NCBI RefSeq assembly: GCF_000955975.1
Contig: NZ_JYJF01000113.1
Span: 1-24,539 of the forward strand
Direction of reading: 5' to 3'
DNA from: Saccharothrix sp. ST-888
Lineage (GTDB): Bacteria > Actinomycetota > Actinomycetes > Streptomycetales > Streptomycetaceae
DNA: 24,539 nt
Position numbers and translations under genes: made by a program. Below the pieces are notes generated by a model. The model saw only the letters and a list, made by a program, of their open reading frames with translations, was not told the DNA's origin and did no database searches. This document shows positions 16,949 to 23,618 of this stretch, piece by piece. Position 1 is the first letter of the stretch. Each line of letters opens with the position of its first letter.

Positions 16949-17773
16949 GCGCGGGCAGTTTCAGGGAAGGGGATTCGGCGTGGTGGGGGTGCGGGCAGAA
17001 ACGGCTGACCCGATGCGGTCGGAGCCGAGCGGGCAGCGGGTGTTGACCTGCGAGGATTGCGCCATGGCGGGTGCGCATTGCAACTGGTGCGGCGTAGGCC
17101 GACCGCTCCGCAGGGCCTCCTTGGCGGAAGAGCTATGGACGCTTTGACAGGCGGGCAGCAGTCCCGATCGTTTCTCGTGTTTGAGCGGGTGTGTCAGCGT
17201 CTGCTCGTACAGATGCTGACCTTTTGCTGACCAATCTGACTGGGTGTCAGGTTGCTGCCGCGCGAGCCGGGCAGGCTGAACCTGGTGGCCTGCGCAAGCG
17301 CGGGGTCGAGGTGGCGCCAGCGGTCAAGTTGATCGCGGTCCTGGATCAATGCTCGTACTGATGCACGGGCCGCTCCCCTTTGGGTGAACCTGGTCGCGCG
17401 GGCTGCCGAGTCGGTCGGCGAATTTCGTCACCAGGGCGATCATGAACTGCGCAAGCTCACGTGAGGAGGCCATCAGGTGCGCACGTTCACAGGCTGTTGA
17501 ACGGTCAGGGGCGCGCCGACCGGCCGCGAGCCGGTCAGGTTTCCGCCGGGACTGTCAGGGCAGACGCCGCAGTGATGAAGGGCGGCAAGCCGAGGACAAG
17601 GCCGCGCCATTCCGCGTGGACGCACCCCGTACCCCCTTCGTCCGTGAGGGGGTGTCCTGCCCTGAGCTTGGGCTCTGCGGGGGTCGAAGGAGTCATGGAG
17701 CAGCATCCGGAACAGTGCAGCCGGTCAGTGCCGGCCGGCGCGTAGGGCCAGGATCGGCACGTCGTGTCGGCGA
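16949..17773. other. Rearranged stretch between the two MFS copies
   Basis: 825 bases of mosaic, less GC-rich sequence with no full-length gene. It contains a candidate small cysteine-rich ORF (16980-17147) and a plus-strand coding-like tail ending ...GDHELRKLT at 17461-17463. That stop overlaps GAGGAGG, seven bases before a GTG whose frame ends after seven codons at about 17497. There is also a 7-bp hairpin (17631-17653) before the MFS gene. On the minus strand 17200-17410 also reads open with coding-like composition (ALIQDRDQLDRWRHLDPAL). I read the region as debris of lost genes joined by deletion. Confidence 0.5.
16980..17147 (+). CDS. Possible small zinc-ribbon protein
   Basis: 55 residues from GTG 16980, with GAAGGGG seven bases upstream; ATG 17013 would give 44 residues. 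The centre reads LTCEDCAMAGAHCNWCGVG, two CxxC pairs nine residues apart, the spacing of a small zinc ribbon or knuckle. The tail (RPLRRASLAEELWTL) is helical and amphipathic. It begins about 50 bases from the MFS breakpoint, so it could also be the remains of a larger gene. I cannot place it in a named family. Confidence 0.35.
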   Translation: MVGVRAETADPMRSEPSGQRVLTCEDCAMAGAHCNWCGVGRPLRRASLAEELWTL

Positions 17774-19306
17774 GTGGACGGGTGGGTGAGGCGGGTGGCA
17801 ACCCCGGGACCGGGTGACGCGTTGATCAGTACTGATGTGCCGGCCCGGCTGGACCGATTGCCGTGGTCCCGCTGGCACTGGCGGATCGTCATCGGCCTGG
17901 GCACCGTCTGGATCCTCGACGGTCTCGAGGTCACGATCGTTGGCAACATGGCCGGCCGGCTGGCGCAGCAGGGCAGCGGGATCTCGATCAGCACCGAGCA
18001 GGTGACCAGCGTGGCGGCGGCCCTCTACGTGGCCGGCGCCTGCACGGGGGCGCTGTTCTTCGGTTGGCTGACCGACCGGCTGGGCCGCAAGAAGCTCTTC
18101 ATGGTGACCCTGGCCGTCTACCTGGCGGCCACGGCGGTGACGGCGTTCTCCTGGACGGCCTGGTTCTTCTTCCTCTGCCGGTTCTTCACCGGCTTCGGCA
18201 TCGGCGGCGAGTACGCGGCGATCAACTCGGCGATCGACGAGCTGATCCCGGCCCGGGTGCGCGGCCGCGTCGACCTGATCATCAACGGCAGCTTCTGGAT
18301 CGGTGCGGCGGTCGGCGCGTTCGCCTCGATTGCCTTGCTGAACACCGCCCTGTTCGCCACCGACCTCGGGTGGCGGCTGGCCTTCGGGATCGGTGTGGTG
18401 CTCGGGCTGGTGATCCTGCTGGTGCGGCGGCACGTGCCGGAGAGCCCGCGCTGGCTCTTCACGCACGGGCAGGCTGAGGAGGCCGAAGAGGTGGTCAGCG
18501 AGGCGGAGCGCACGGTCGTGGAGCAGAGTGGGGCGGAACTCCCGGAGCCTGAGGGCGAGCCGATCACGATCCGTCCCCGTGCCTCGATCGGCTTCCTGAC
18601 GATCGCCCGGACGGTCACCCGAAGCTACCCGCGCCGAACCACACTGGGGCTCGCCCTCTTCATCGGCCAGGCATTTCTCTACAATTCGGTGACGTTCGGC
18701 TACGCGGTCATCCTCACCACCTTCTTCAAGGTGCCGACCGGCAACACGGGTTACTACTTCGCGGTGATCGCGGTGGGTAACTTCCTCGGGCCGTTGCTGC
18801 TGGGCGGGCTCTTCGACACCGTCGGCCGGAGGCCGATGATCGCCGGGACCTACATCGGTTCCGGGGCGCTGCTCTTCGTCACCGCGTTCCTCTTCCAGCG
18901 CGGTGACTTGACGGCGACCACGATGACCGCCTGCTGGACCGCGGTGCTCTTCCTGGCTTCGGCCGGTGCGAGCTCGGCCTATCTGACGGTCAGTGAGATC
19001 TTCCCGCTGGAGACCAGGGCGCTGTGCATCGCCTTCTTCTACGCGGTGGGCACCGCGATCGGCGGCATCACCGGCCCGCTGATCTTCAACGGACTGGTGA
19101 GCAGTGGGAAGACCCGCGACACCACGCTCGCCTTCTGCATCGGCGCGGCATTGATGGTTCTGGCCGGTCTGGTCGAGGCGGCGATCGGCGTTCGCGCCGA
19201 GCGGCGCAGTCTGGAGTCCCTGGCGGCACCGCTGAGCCTCGTGAACCAATCGGCCCTCGGCGCCCAACCCGAGCAGTCGCCAGGAACTGGCCGTCGGGGG
19301 GCTTGA
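17774..19306 (+). CDS. MFS transporter, complete
   Basis: About 510 residues with 12 predicted TM segments. TM1 contains VWILDGLEVTIVGNM. Motif A is GWLTDRLGRKK after TM2, FFTGFGIGGEYAA lies in TM4, PARVRGRVD follows, and the central loop has HVPESPRWLF as in sugar-porter and related acid:H+ symporter families. The second half repeats the pattern (GGLFDTVGRRPMIAGTYIG; SEIFPLETRALCIAFF). Proton-coupled uptake of a small organic solute is likely; the substrate cannot be read. The start is uncertain: GTG 17774, 17786 and 17795 are in frame without a clear SD. An IS5-type fragment begins only about 12 bases after the stop. A closely related C-terminal half lies inverted at 16322-16948. Confidence 0.9.
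   Translation: MDGWVRRVATPGPGDALISTDVPARLDRLPWSRWHWRIVIGLGTVWILDGLEVTIVGNMAGRLAQQGSGISISTEQVTSVAAALYVAGACTGALFFGWLTDRLGRKKLFMVTLAVYLAATAVTAFSWTAWFFFLCRFFTGFGIGGEYAAINSAIDELIPARVRGRVDLIINGSFWIGAAVGAFASIALLNTALFATDLGWRLAFGIGVVLGLVILLVRRHVPESPRWLFTHGQAEEAEEVVSEAERTVVEQSGAELPEPEGEPITIRPRASIGFLTIARTVTRSYPRRTTLGLALFIGQAFLYNSVTFGYAVILTTFFKVPTGNTGYYFAVIAVGNFLGPLLLGGLFDTVGRRPMIAGTYIGSGALLFVTAFLFQRGDLTATTMTACWTAVLFLASAGASSAYLTVSEIFPLETRALCIAFFYAVGTAIGGITGPLIFNGLVSSGKTRDTTLAFCIGAALMVLAGLVEAAIGVRAERRSLESLAAPLSLVNQSALGAQPEQSPGTGRRGA
18664..19237 (+). repeat. Inverted repeat arm 2 (within the intact MFS gene)
   Basis: Counterpart of 16352-16926 in inverse orientation, encoding TM7-TM12 of the intact transporter from residue ~298. 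Confidence 0.8.
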
Positions 19307-19318
19307 GGCCCAGTCCTA

Positions 19319-19548
19319 GGCCGTGTCTCATAATTGATCTTGTGGTGGGTCGAGGAGAGATAACAGATGCGGCGTGGGCCAGGATTGAGCCGTTGCTGCC
19401 GCGGCGGGACGGGGTGGGGCGTCCTTGGCGTGATCACCGCCAGGTGGTGAACGGGGTGCTGTGGCGTCTGCGCACGGGCGCCCCGTGGCGTGATCTGCCC
19501 GAGCGGTACGGCCCATGGCAGACCGTCTACCGGCGCTTCGCCCGCGCC
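19319..19548 (+). mobile_element. 5' fragment of an IS5-type element
   Basis: GGCCGTGTCTCATAATTGAT at 19319 looks like an IS left end. The transposase reading frame begins at GTG 19342: ITDAAWARIEPLLPRR, then VVNGVLWRLRTGAPWRDLPE and GPWQTVYRRFARA. This is the N-terminal DUF4096 domain typical of IS5-family transposases. Homology stops near 19548 and the catalytic DDE domain and right end are missing, so it is inactive. The left end lies right after the MFS stop codon. It belongs to a different IS5 subgroup from the fragment at 23201-23618, judging by their different ends. Confidence 0.8.
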
Positions 19549-19782
19549 CGCGACCTTTCCCGCATCCCCGACGACCGTGCCGCAGCCGTCATCCTCCTCG
19601 CCCGCGCCGCCGGAACCGCCGGCGCAGCGACCGTGTTCGACGACGCGGTCCACCTACGCCGACGAAACCGCCATCGGCGCCATCCACCCCCTCCAGATCG
19701 AATGGGTGCCCGCTCCGAACTCGCCACCAACCCCCGCACCAGCGAACTCCAGCAGGTCATCGACGAACGCCCCGCGCACTGA
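19549..19782 (+). pseudogene. Frameshifted coding remnant downstream of the IS5 fragment
   Basis: The sense strand is very C-rich and coding-like, but the best reading changes frame twice. IPDDRAAAVILLARAAG is in the IS frame, then TYADETAIGAIHPLQIEW is in the next frame, then ELATNPRTSELQQVIDERPA returns to the first and ends in TGA at 19780-19782. It appears to be the 3' part of a gene joined to the IS fragment by deletion and then damaged by small indels. Family not recognised. Confidence 0.4.
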
Positions 19783-19802
19783 CCCGCGGCACAGAGCAAC
19801 GA

Positions 19803-19843
19803 GGCCGGGCCCCACCCCCGCAGTTGGAGGATGGGGCCCGGCC
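19803..19843. terminator. 12-bp stem hairpin after the CHAP gene
   Basis: GGCCGGGCCCCA (19803-19814) pairs perfectly with TGGGGCCCGGCC (19832-19843) across a 17-base loop. It lies about 40 bases past the stop of the minus-strand CHAP gene and also just past the plus-strand remnant. Confidence 0.7.
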
Positions 19844-19883
19844 GAAGTCCGGTGACGGGCTCACCTGCCCGACGGGTGGTCGC

Positions 19884-20705
19884 TCAGAAGTGGATCATCC
19901 ACTGGAAGTCGGACTGCGCGTTGCTGACGTGGACGTGGCTGCGGGTGCCGTAGGCGGTCGGGTTGTTCCAGTTGTACTCCTCGACGTCGAAGGAGCCGTC
20001 AGAGTAGACGGCGTTGACGTAGGCGACGTGGCCGAACGTCCCGTGGACGTCGTTGACGGCGATGGCGCCGACGGTGGGGGTGGTGTTGACCGTGAGGCCG
20101 GCGCGCCGGGCGGAGTCGTCCCAGGTGTTGGCGTTGAACCAGGAGGTGCCGCCCCAGGAGTTGCCGAAGTCCGAGATGCCGAGACGGGTGGCGACGCGGA
20201 AGGCCGCGAAGGCGGTGCACTGGTCGGGGTAGAAGCCGTGGCCGCTGTGGTCGTAGTCGTCGACGGGGGTCTGGTTGCCGCCGGTGCCGCCGAGGAACTG
20301 GTGGGAGGCGTTGTTGTTCTTCAGGGTGGCGTTGAGGTTGCCCTTGGCGCCGGGGGCGAAGTCCTGGTAGGCGCCGGCGTAGCCGCTGTTGTAGTAGACG
20401 CGGACGGTCTGTCCGGTGCGGTTCCACACCGATGCGGCGTTGTTCTTGACGCAGACGCCCTGGCCGTTGCTGGCGCTCTTGAATTCGTAGCAGGACGGCT
20501 GGGTGGTCCCGTAGTCGCCGAGGGAGCCGGTGAAGTCGGAGATCGAGCCGGCCTCGTCGCTGTTGTAGTAGTAGCAGAACTCTCCGGCGTCGCAGACCCC
20601 GTCGCGGGACGCGGCGAAGGCGGGGGCGGAGGTGGCGCCGACGAGGGGGACGGCCATGGCCAGTGCGGCGCCGGCGACGGTGAGCGTGGTGCGTATGTTC
20701 TTCAT
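19884..20705 (-). CDS. Secreted CHAP-domain protein with peptidase-inhibitor I36-like N-terminus
   Basis: 273 residues. A Sec signal peptide (cleavage near APAFA-A, ~32) is followed by an I36/beta-gamma-crystallin-like domain (~33-140: GVCDAGEFCYYYNSDEAGSI, then VYYNSGYAGAYQDFAPG). A CHAP domain (~145-273) has the expected catalytic Cys163 (DQCTAFAAFRV), His226 (FGHVAYVNAV) and a Glu243/Asn245 region (EEYNWNN). CHAP enzymes are NlpC/P60-like peptidoglycan amidases or endopeptidases; the I36 part resembles Streptomyces metalloprotease inhibitors (SMPI) and may protect or target the protein. Start ATG 20705 has GAGAGAG just upstream. It lies 78 bases downstream of the M15-like gene on the same strand, probably co-transcribed. 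Its coding strand is unusually C-rich. Confidence 0.88.
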   Translation of the reverse strand: MKNIRTTLTVAGAALAMAVPLVGATSAPAFAASRDGVCDAGEFCYYYNSDEAGSISDFTGSLGDYGTTQPSCYEFKSASNGQGVCVKNNAASVWNRTGQTVRVYYNSGYAGAYQDFAPGAKGNLNATLKNNNASHQFLGGTGGNQTPVDDYDHSGHGFYPDQCTAFAAFRVATRLGISDFGNSWGGTSWFNANTWDDSARRAGLTVNTTPTVGAIAVNDVHGTFGHVAYVNAVYSDGSFDVEEYNWNNPTAYGTRSHVHVSNAQSDFQWMIHF

Positions 20706-20783
20706 GGCTCTCTCTTTTCGTGACGTGTCATCGACGGGTGCTTCGGTCGTGCTCGGGTGGTGCCTGGGTGGTGCCGTGCGCGG

Positions 20784-21674
20784 TCAGTGGGTTCGCTGGT
20801 ACTCCTCCCAGGTCTGGATGGGGATGCGGGGGCCGTCGTCGGCGGCGTGGTTGGCCAGGCCGTTGAGGCCGAGGTAGTAGTCACCGGTCTGGTTCTGGGC
20901 CTGGGTGGCCAGGTCGGTGTCGTTGATCGCGGCGGCGTGGATGTGCCACGGCCAGTTGCCCTGGGTGGGGTTGCGGACCCAGGCGGCGAATCCGACCTGG
21001 CGCAGTGCCTGGGCGACGGCGGTGCGGGTGGTGCTGGACATGCCGTTGACGTTGATGTCCACGACGCCGCCGCCGTCGTGGGTGCCGGCGGAGGTGGGAT
21101 CGCCGCCGGGGTTGTAGGAGCCCTGGTCGAGGGTGAGGTGGAAGCCCAGGAGGCGTTCGGCTTCGGTGAGCATGTTCTGGGTGCGGGTGTTGACGGTGTA
21201 TCCGTCGCGCTGCAGGTGCGCGCCGGGCCCGATCTGGTGGGTGATGGTGTAGCGGCCCTGCCCGAGCGCGGTGAGGGAGGAGGCGCCGGGCAGCCCGTTG
21301 GCGTCCAGGCCGCTGTAGCCGAGGGAGCGTTGGAAGGCGGCGTAGGCGGCGATGGTGGTGGTGCCGAAGTAGCCGTCCACCCAGCGGGCGTCGAGGAGGC
21401 CGCGGGCCTGCAGGGCCTGCTCGACGGCCAGGACCGAGTCGTGGGCGCCCGGGGTCTGCGTGCTGTCGGGGCGCCGGGGATCGATCTGCGCGGCCAGGAC
21501 GGTGGCTTCCATGTCCACCACGGGCAGCGCAGCAGCGGTGGCCGCCGGCGCCTCGGTCAGGGGCGGCGGGGTCGCGGCGTGGGCCTGTGCGGCGCTCAGC
21601 ACCAGGCCGCTCAGGACGGCGACGGCCGTGAGCAGCCGGGTTGCGGCGTTCCGGGTCTTGATGACGGATGCCAT
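20784..21674 (-). CDS. Secreted peptidoglycan-binding protein with M15-like carboxypeptidase domain
   Basis: 296 residues. A signal peptide ends near AAQAHAA (~34). A PG_binding_1-like segment (~78-130: ALQARGLLDARWVDGYFGTT, AAYAAFQRSLGY) precedes a C-terminal domain with THDGGGVVD (His199, Asp206) and WPWHIHAA (His244, His246). This is the HxxxxxxD...H zinc-ligand layout of M15 D-Ala-D-Ala peptidases. It would act on cell-wall peptides outside the cell, as does its downstream CHAP neighbour. ATG 21672-21674 is chosen because GGAAGGA lies eight bases upstream. The frame stays open further, but the added residues are not signal-like. Both genes of the pair share C-rich codon use. Confidence 0.82.
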   Translation of the reverse strand: MASVIKTRNAATRLLTAVAVLSGLVLSAAQAHAATPPPLTEAPAATAAALPVVDMEATVLAAQIDPRRPDSTQTPGAHDSVLAVEQALQARGLLDARWVDGYFGTTTIAAYAAFQRSLGYSGLDANGLPGASSLTALGQGRYTITHQIGPGAHLQRDGYTVNTRTQNMLTEAERLLGFHLTLDQGSYNPGGDPTSAGTHDGGGVVDINVNGMSSTTRTAVAQALRQVGFAAWVRNPTQGNWPWHIHAAAINDTDLATQAQNQTGDYYLGLNGLANHAADDGPRIPIQTWEEYQRTH

Positions 21675-21771
21675 GCGTTGATTCCTTCCGGTTGGATGAA
21701 GAGATCGGCCCCGACCCGTCCCGGTGCCCGGCACCAGGCGGGGTCAGGGTTCCGACGGAGGGCTCCCGAAC

Positions 21772-21787
21772 GGGAGCAGCACTCAGC
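21772..21787. repeat. Short perfect hairpin upstream of the M15-like gene
   Basis: GCTCCCG-AA-CGGGAGC lies about 100 bases upstream of the M15-like gene start. It could be an operator half-pair or a terminator from the damaged regulator gene reading in the same direction. Confidence 0.3.
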
Positions 21788-21918
21788 AGCACCGCCGGCC
21801 GGTGCGGCCGTCGCTGACGCAGTCGCTGCGGAGAAGGGCCGCGCCGGCACGAGTTCCGGTGACGGCCCGGGAGCCAGTACTTCTCGACGGGCATGACCGT
21901 TCGGAGTCCGCCGAACAG

Positions 21919-22314
21919 TCAGCGACAGCTGTCCCGGGACCCGGCCCGCGGCGCTCGCCGTGAGCTGAACGGTCGGCAGCGGACGTCGGTCTTCACGGCG
22001 ACGTCGCTGGAGCAGGGAGTTCCGATGGAGGCGGGCCGGGCGTTCTCTAATTGCTGCTGGCGGAAGAGCAGTTGGTTCTGGTTGTGGGCGAGCAGCCTGG
22101 TCAGTCCGACTTCCGGGCTGACGGCCCGCAGCGTATGGGAGTCGTTCGCGGGCCGCAGGAGCGTCAGTTCCAGGAGTTCGTCGAGTGCTTCGCGCACCTG
22201 AGCCTCCGTCAGGTGCAGGACGGCGGCGATCCGTTCGAATCCTCCGTCCGGCTCGGCCAGCAGGGTCCGGTAGACGTTCTCCGTCCGTGCGTTCAGTCCG
22301 AGTGCCTGCAACAC
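21919..22314 (-). pseudogene. Truncated helix-turn-helix regulator (TrmB/LuxR-type N-terminus)
   Basis: The start is well preserved: GTG 22312-22314 with GGGGAGGG eight bases upstream. Residues ~1-95 look like the N-terminal winged-helix domain of the Streptomyces regulators that end in a LuxR HTH (LGLNARTENVYRTLLAEPD, LTEAQVREALDELLELTLLR, VSPEVGLTRLLAHNQNQL). After ~residue 97 (NARPASIG, near 22020) the sequence loses all resemblance and stops at 131. The ligand-linked middle and the LuxR DNA-binding domain are missing. It may be a deletion product, or a frameshift followed by decay. It lies just upstream of the two cell-wall genes on the same strand. Confidence 0.65.
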
Positions 22315-22560
22315 CGCGCTGCCCTCCCCAGGTCAGTGATCATCATCGGTGAATGGCGGTCGGATTCGCAATGGTTTCGCAGGCGAAATGATCTGGCACG
22401 TAGCTGCCGAGTGGCTTGATGCCACCTCTGTGGCCAGGACATCGCCTTTCCTGGACGGCAAGATCTTCCTCATCGGTGCGGAAAGAAACGCAAAAAATCG
22501 GGACGATTTCCGCGAACCACTCACAGGCGCGGCATGGTTACGAAACAGGAGGGAACAGTC
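22315..22560. promoter_or_regulatory. Divergent, AT-richer upstream region
   Basis: 246 bases between the truncated regulator (minus) and the small ORF (plus). It is visibly less GC-rich than the neighbourhood, with AATGATC-, AAATGATC- and AAAAAATC-containing segments, consistent with promoters on both strands. A minus-strand 46-codon frame (22333-22473) lacks an SD and is not called. Confidence 0.3.
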
Positions 22561-22737
22561 GTGGCCCACTCGATACGCATCGTGTGCACCGGCCCGGTCG
22601 TCGCATTCACCGTCGGCCTGGGTCCCGGCGCCGCAAGCGGCATCGTCGCTGATCGCCCGGCCTTCCAACTCGGCTTCACCGACGGGTGGGTCTGGCCAGA
22701 GCCGGTCACCGTACAGACCCCGGACTGGCCGACATGA
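22561..22737 (+). CDS. Small protein, 58 residues, unknown
   Basis: GTG 22561 follows a strong AGGAGG with eight-base spacing. Nearly all codons end in G or C. The protein (IRIVCTGPVVAFTVGLGPGA in the first half, FTDGWVWPEPVTV in the second) is moderately hydrophobic with one Cys and three Trp and no obvious TM segment or leader. It has its own strong hairpin about 65 bases downstream. I do not recognise a family. It could be an independent small gene, or the 5' end of a longer gene cut by a rearrangement. Confidence 0.5.
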   Translation: MAHSIRIVCTGPVVAFTVGLGPGAASGIVADRPAFQLGFTDGWVWPEPVTVQTPDWPT

Positions 22738-22803
22738 GAGACGAGGGCATAGCCGCATATGGACTGCTGACGCTCTGACAGGTTGCGGCTTGTCCTCCGG
22801 GAA

Positions 22804-22840
22804 CGCGAAAGGCCCCGCCGGGTTGGCGGGGCCTTTCGCG
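22804..22840. terminator. 16-bp perfect intrinsic terminator-type hairpin
   Basis: CGCGAAAGGCCCCGCC (22804-22819), a five-base loop (GGGTT) and the exact complement (22825-22840) form a stem whose 3' arm ends in CCTTTCGCG. The AAAGGCCCC/GGGGCCTTT core is a common strong terminator form. It would serve the small ORF at 22561 and could act on both strands. Confidence 0.85.
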
Positions 22841-22899
22841 TGCGGGCAAAAAGCCCCTCGCCGCGGTCTGCTGTGGGGCTGCGAGGACGGTGGTGCGGT

Positions 22900-23058
22900 C
22901 AGCTTCGCTCGGCCCGGTGGCTCAGCCGCATCGCCAATCGCCACAAGGACGGCGACGCGGACGCCGTACGGGACAAGCAGCAGCTGGAGGCCCGATCGAG
23001 GCTCTGGAGGGCGGGGCTGGCCCAGTTGCTCACAGCCGAGGAGGCCCACCAGTCCTGA
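22900..23058 (+). pseudogene. 3' coding remnant, unknown protein
   Basis: About 52 codons ending in TGA at 23056-23058 have strong G/C third positions and read as a charged helical tail (WLSRIANRHKDGDADAVRDK, then RLWRAGLAQLLTAEEAHQS). No start or SD precedes it, only the terminator region. It is probably the 3' end of a gene whose 5' part was lost. Family not recognised. Confidence 0.35.
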
Positions 23059-23200
23059 CGGCCCACCCTGCTCAACAGCTGCTCCCCTCCGACACGGTGG
23101 AGGAGCGGCTCACGAGCCGGGCCACCTCCCGCCGCTGCCACTCCTCCGTAGGGTCCGGACCGCCTGCTCCGCTGCTGGCGTCATCCCAAGCTGATGCTTA

Positions 23201-23215
23201 TTAGACCGACCGGCA
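23201..23215 (+). repeat. IS5-type left terminal inverted repeat
   Basis: TTAGACCGACCGGCA; its last six bases also serve as the first transposase bases retained after the deletion. Confidence 0.7.
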
Positions 23216-23597
23216 CGATTCACCCCTGCTCGGCCCCACTCTGGACGCTGCACAGGCACAGGTCGGCGCGATGCCGGAGACCGTCAACGTCAACCTCGAT
23301 CGCGGCTACGACAGCGCCAAGTCCCGTCTGCTGACAGCCGGGTTGGGCTTCACTGCCGAGATCGCACGCAAGGGCGTGCCCGCCCCGATCCAAGCCGGAA
23401 AACGCTGGGTGGTAGAGCGCACCCACTCGTGGATGAACGGCTACGGAAAGCTCCGTCGCTGTAGCGAGAGGAGCGGCGAGGTCGTGGACTTCTACCTCTA
23501 CCTCGCCGCCACTCTCGTCACGCTCCGCATGCTCATCCGACGCTCGACGAGCCGTTACCGCTGGGACGGCCGCCCCACCACCCGACGCCTCAAGTGA
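23214..23597 (+). pseudogene. C-terminal fragment of an IS5-family transposase
   Basis: About 127 codons: HDSPLLGPTLDAAQAQVG, LDRGYDSAKSRLL, the conserved GFTAEIARKGVPAPIQAG, and WVVERTHSWMNGYGKLRR with the DDE-type final Glu (VERTHSW). It ends DGRRPTTRRLK-like with TGA at 23595-23597. This is the usual C-terminus of Streptomyces IS5/IS1647-type transposases. The N-terminal domain and first catalytic Asp are missing, so it cannot be active. Confidence 0.85.
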
Positions 23598-23598
23598 T

Positions 23599-23618
23599 CC
23601 ATTTGCCGGTCGGTCTTA
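23599..23618 (+). repeat. IS5-type right terminal repeat, inverted match to 24422-24441
   Basis: CCATTTGCCGGTCGGTCTTA is a perfect 20-base inverted copy of 24422-24441. The last three bases are the TAA stop of the minus-strand gene at 23616-24380. Confidence 0.9.

Larger units (their letters stand above)
22738..23200. other. Gap with a terminator and a coding remnant
   Basis: Apart from the hairpin at 22804-22840 and the 3' gene remnant at 22900-23058, I see nothing supportable in these 463 bases before the IS end at 23201. Confidence 0.5.
23201..23618 (+). mobile_element. Internally deleted IS5-family element with both terminal repeats
   Basis: The left end TTAGACCGACCGGCA (23201-23215) and right end TGCCGGTCGGTCTTA (23604-23618) are inverted repeats matching at 14 of 15 positions. 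Between them is only the C-terminal third of an IS5-family transposase. The left repeat runs directly into coding sequence through the shared bases CCGGCA, suggesting an internal deletion at a microhomology. The derivative is non-autonomous but keeps ends that a related transposase might move. Confidence 0.75.

Noticed and set aside
19884..20723. Plus-strand Val/Gly/Asp/Ala-rich frame opposite the CHAP gene
   Set aside because: Shadow of C-ending codons; the minus strand has signal peptide, I36 and CHAP motifs.
22333..22473. 46-codon minus-strand frame that could be a small peptide precursor upstream of the truncated regulator
   Set aside because: No SD, weak coding composition, and no peptide-modifying enzymes nearby.
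22804..22840. tRNA or rRNA end suggested by the strong AAAGGCCCC hairpin
   Set aside because: No cloverleaf, T-loop or anticodon arm can be found in the preceding 100 bases.
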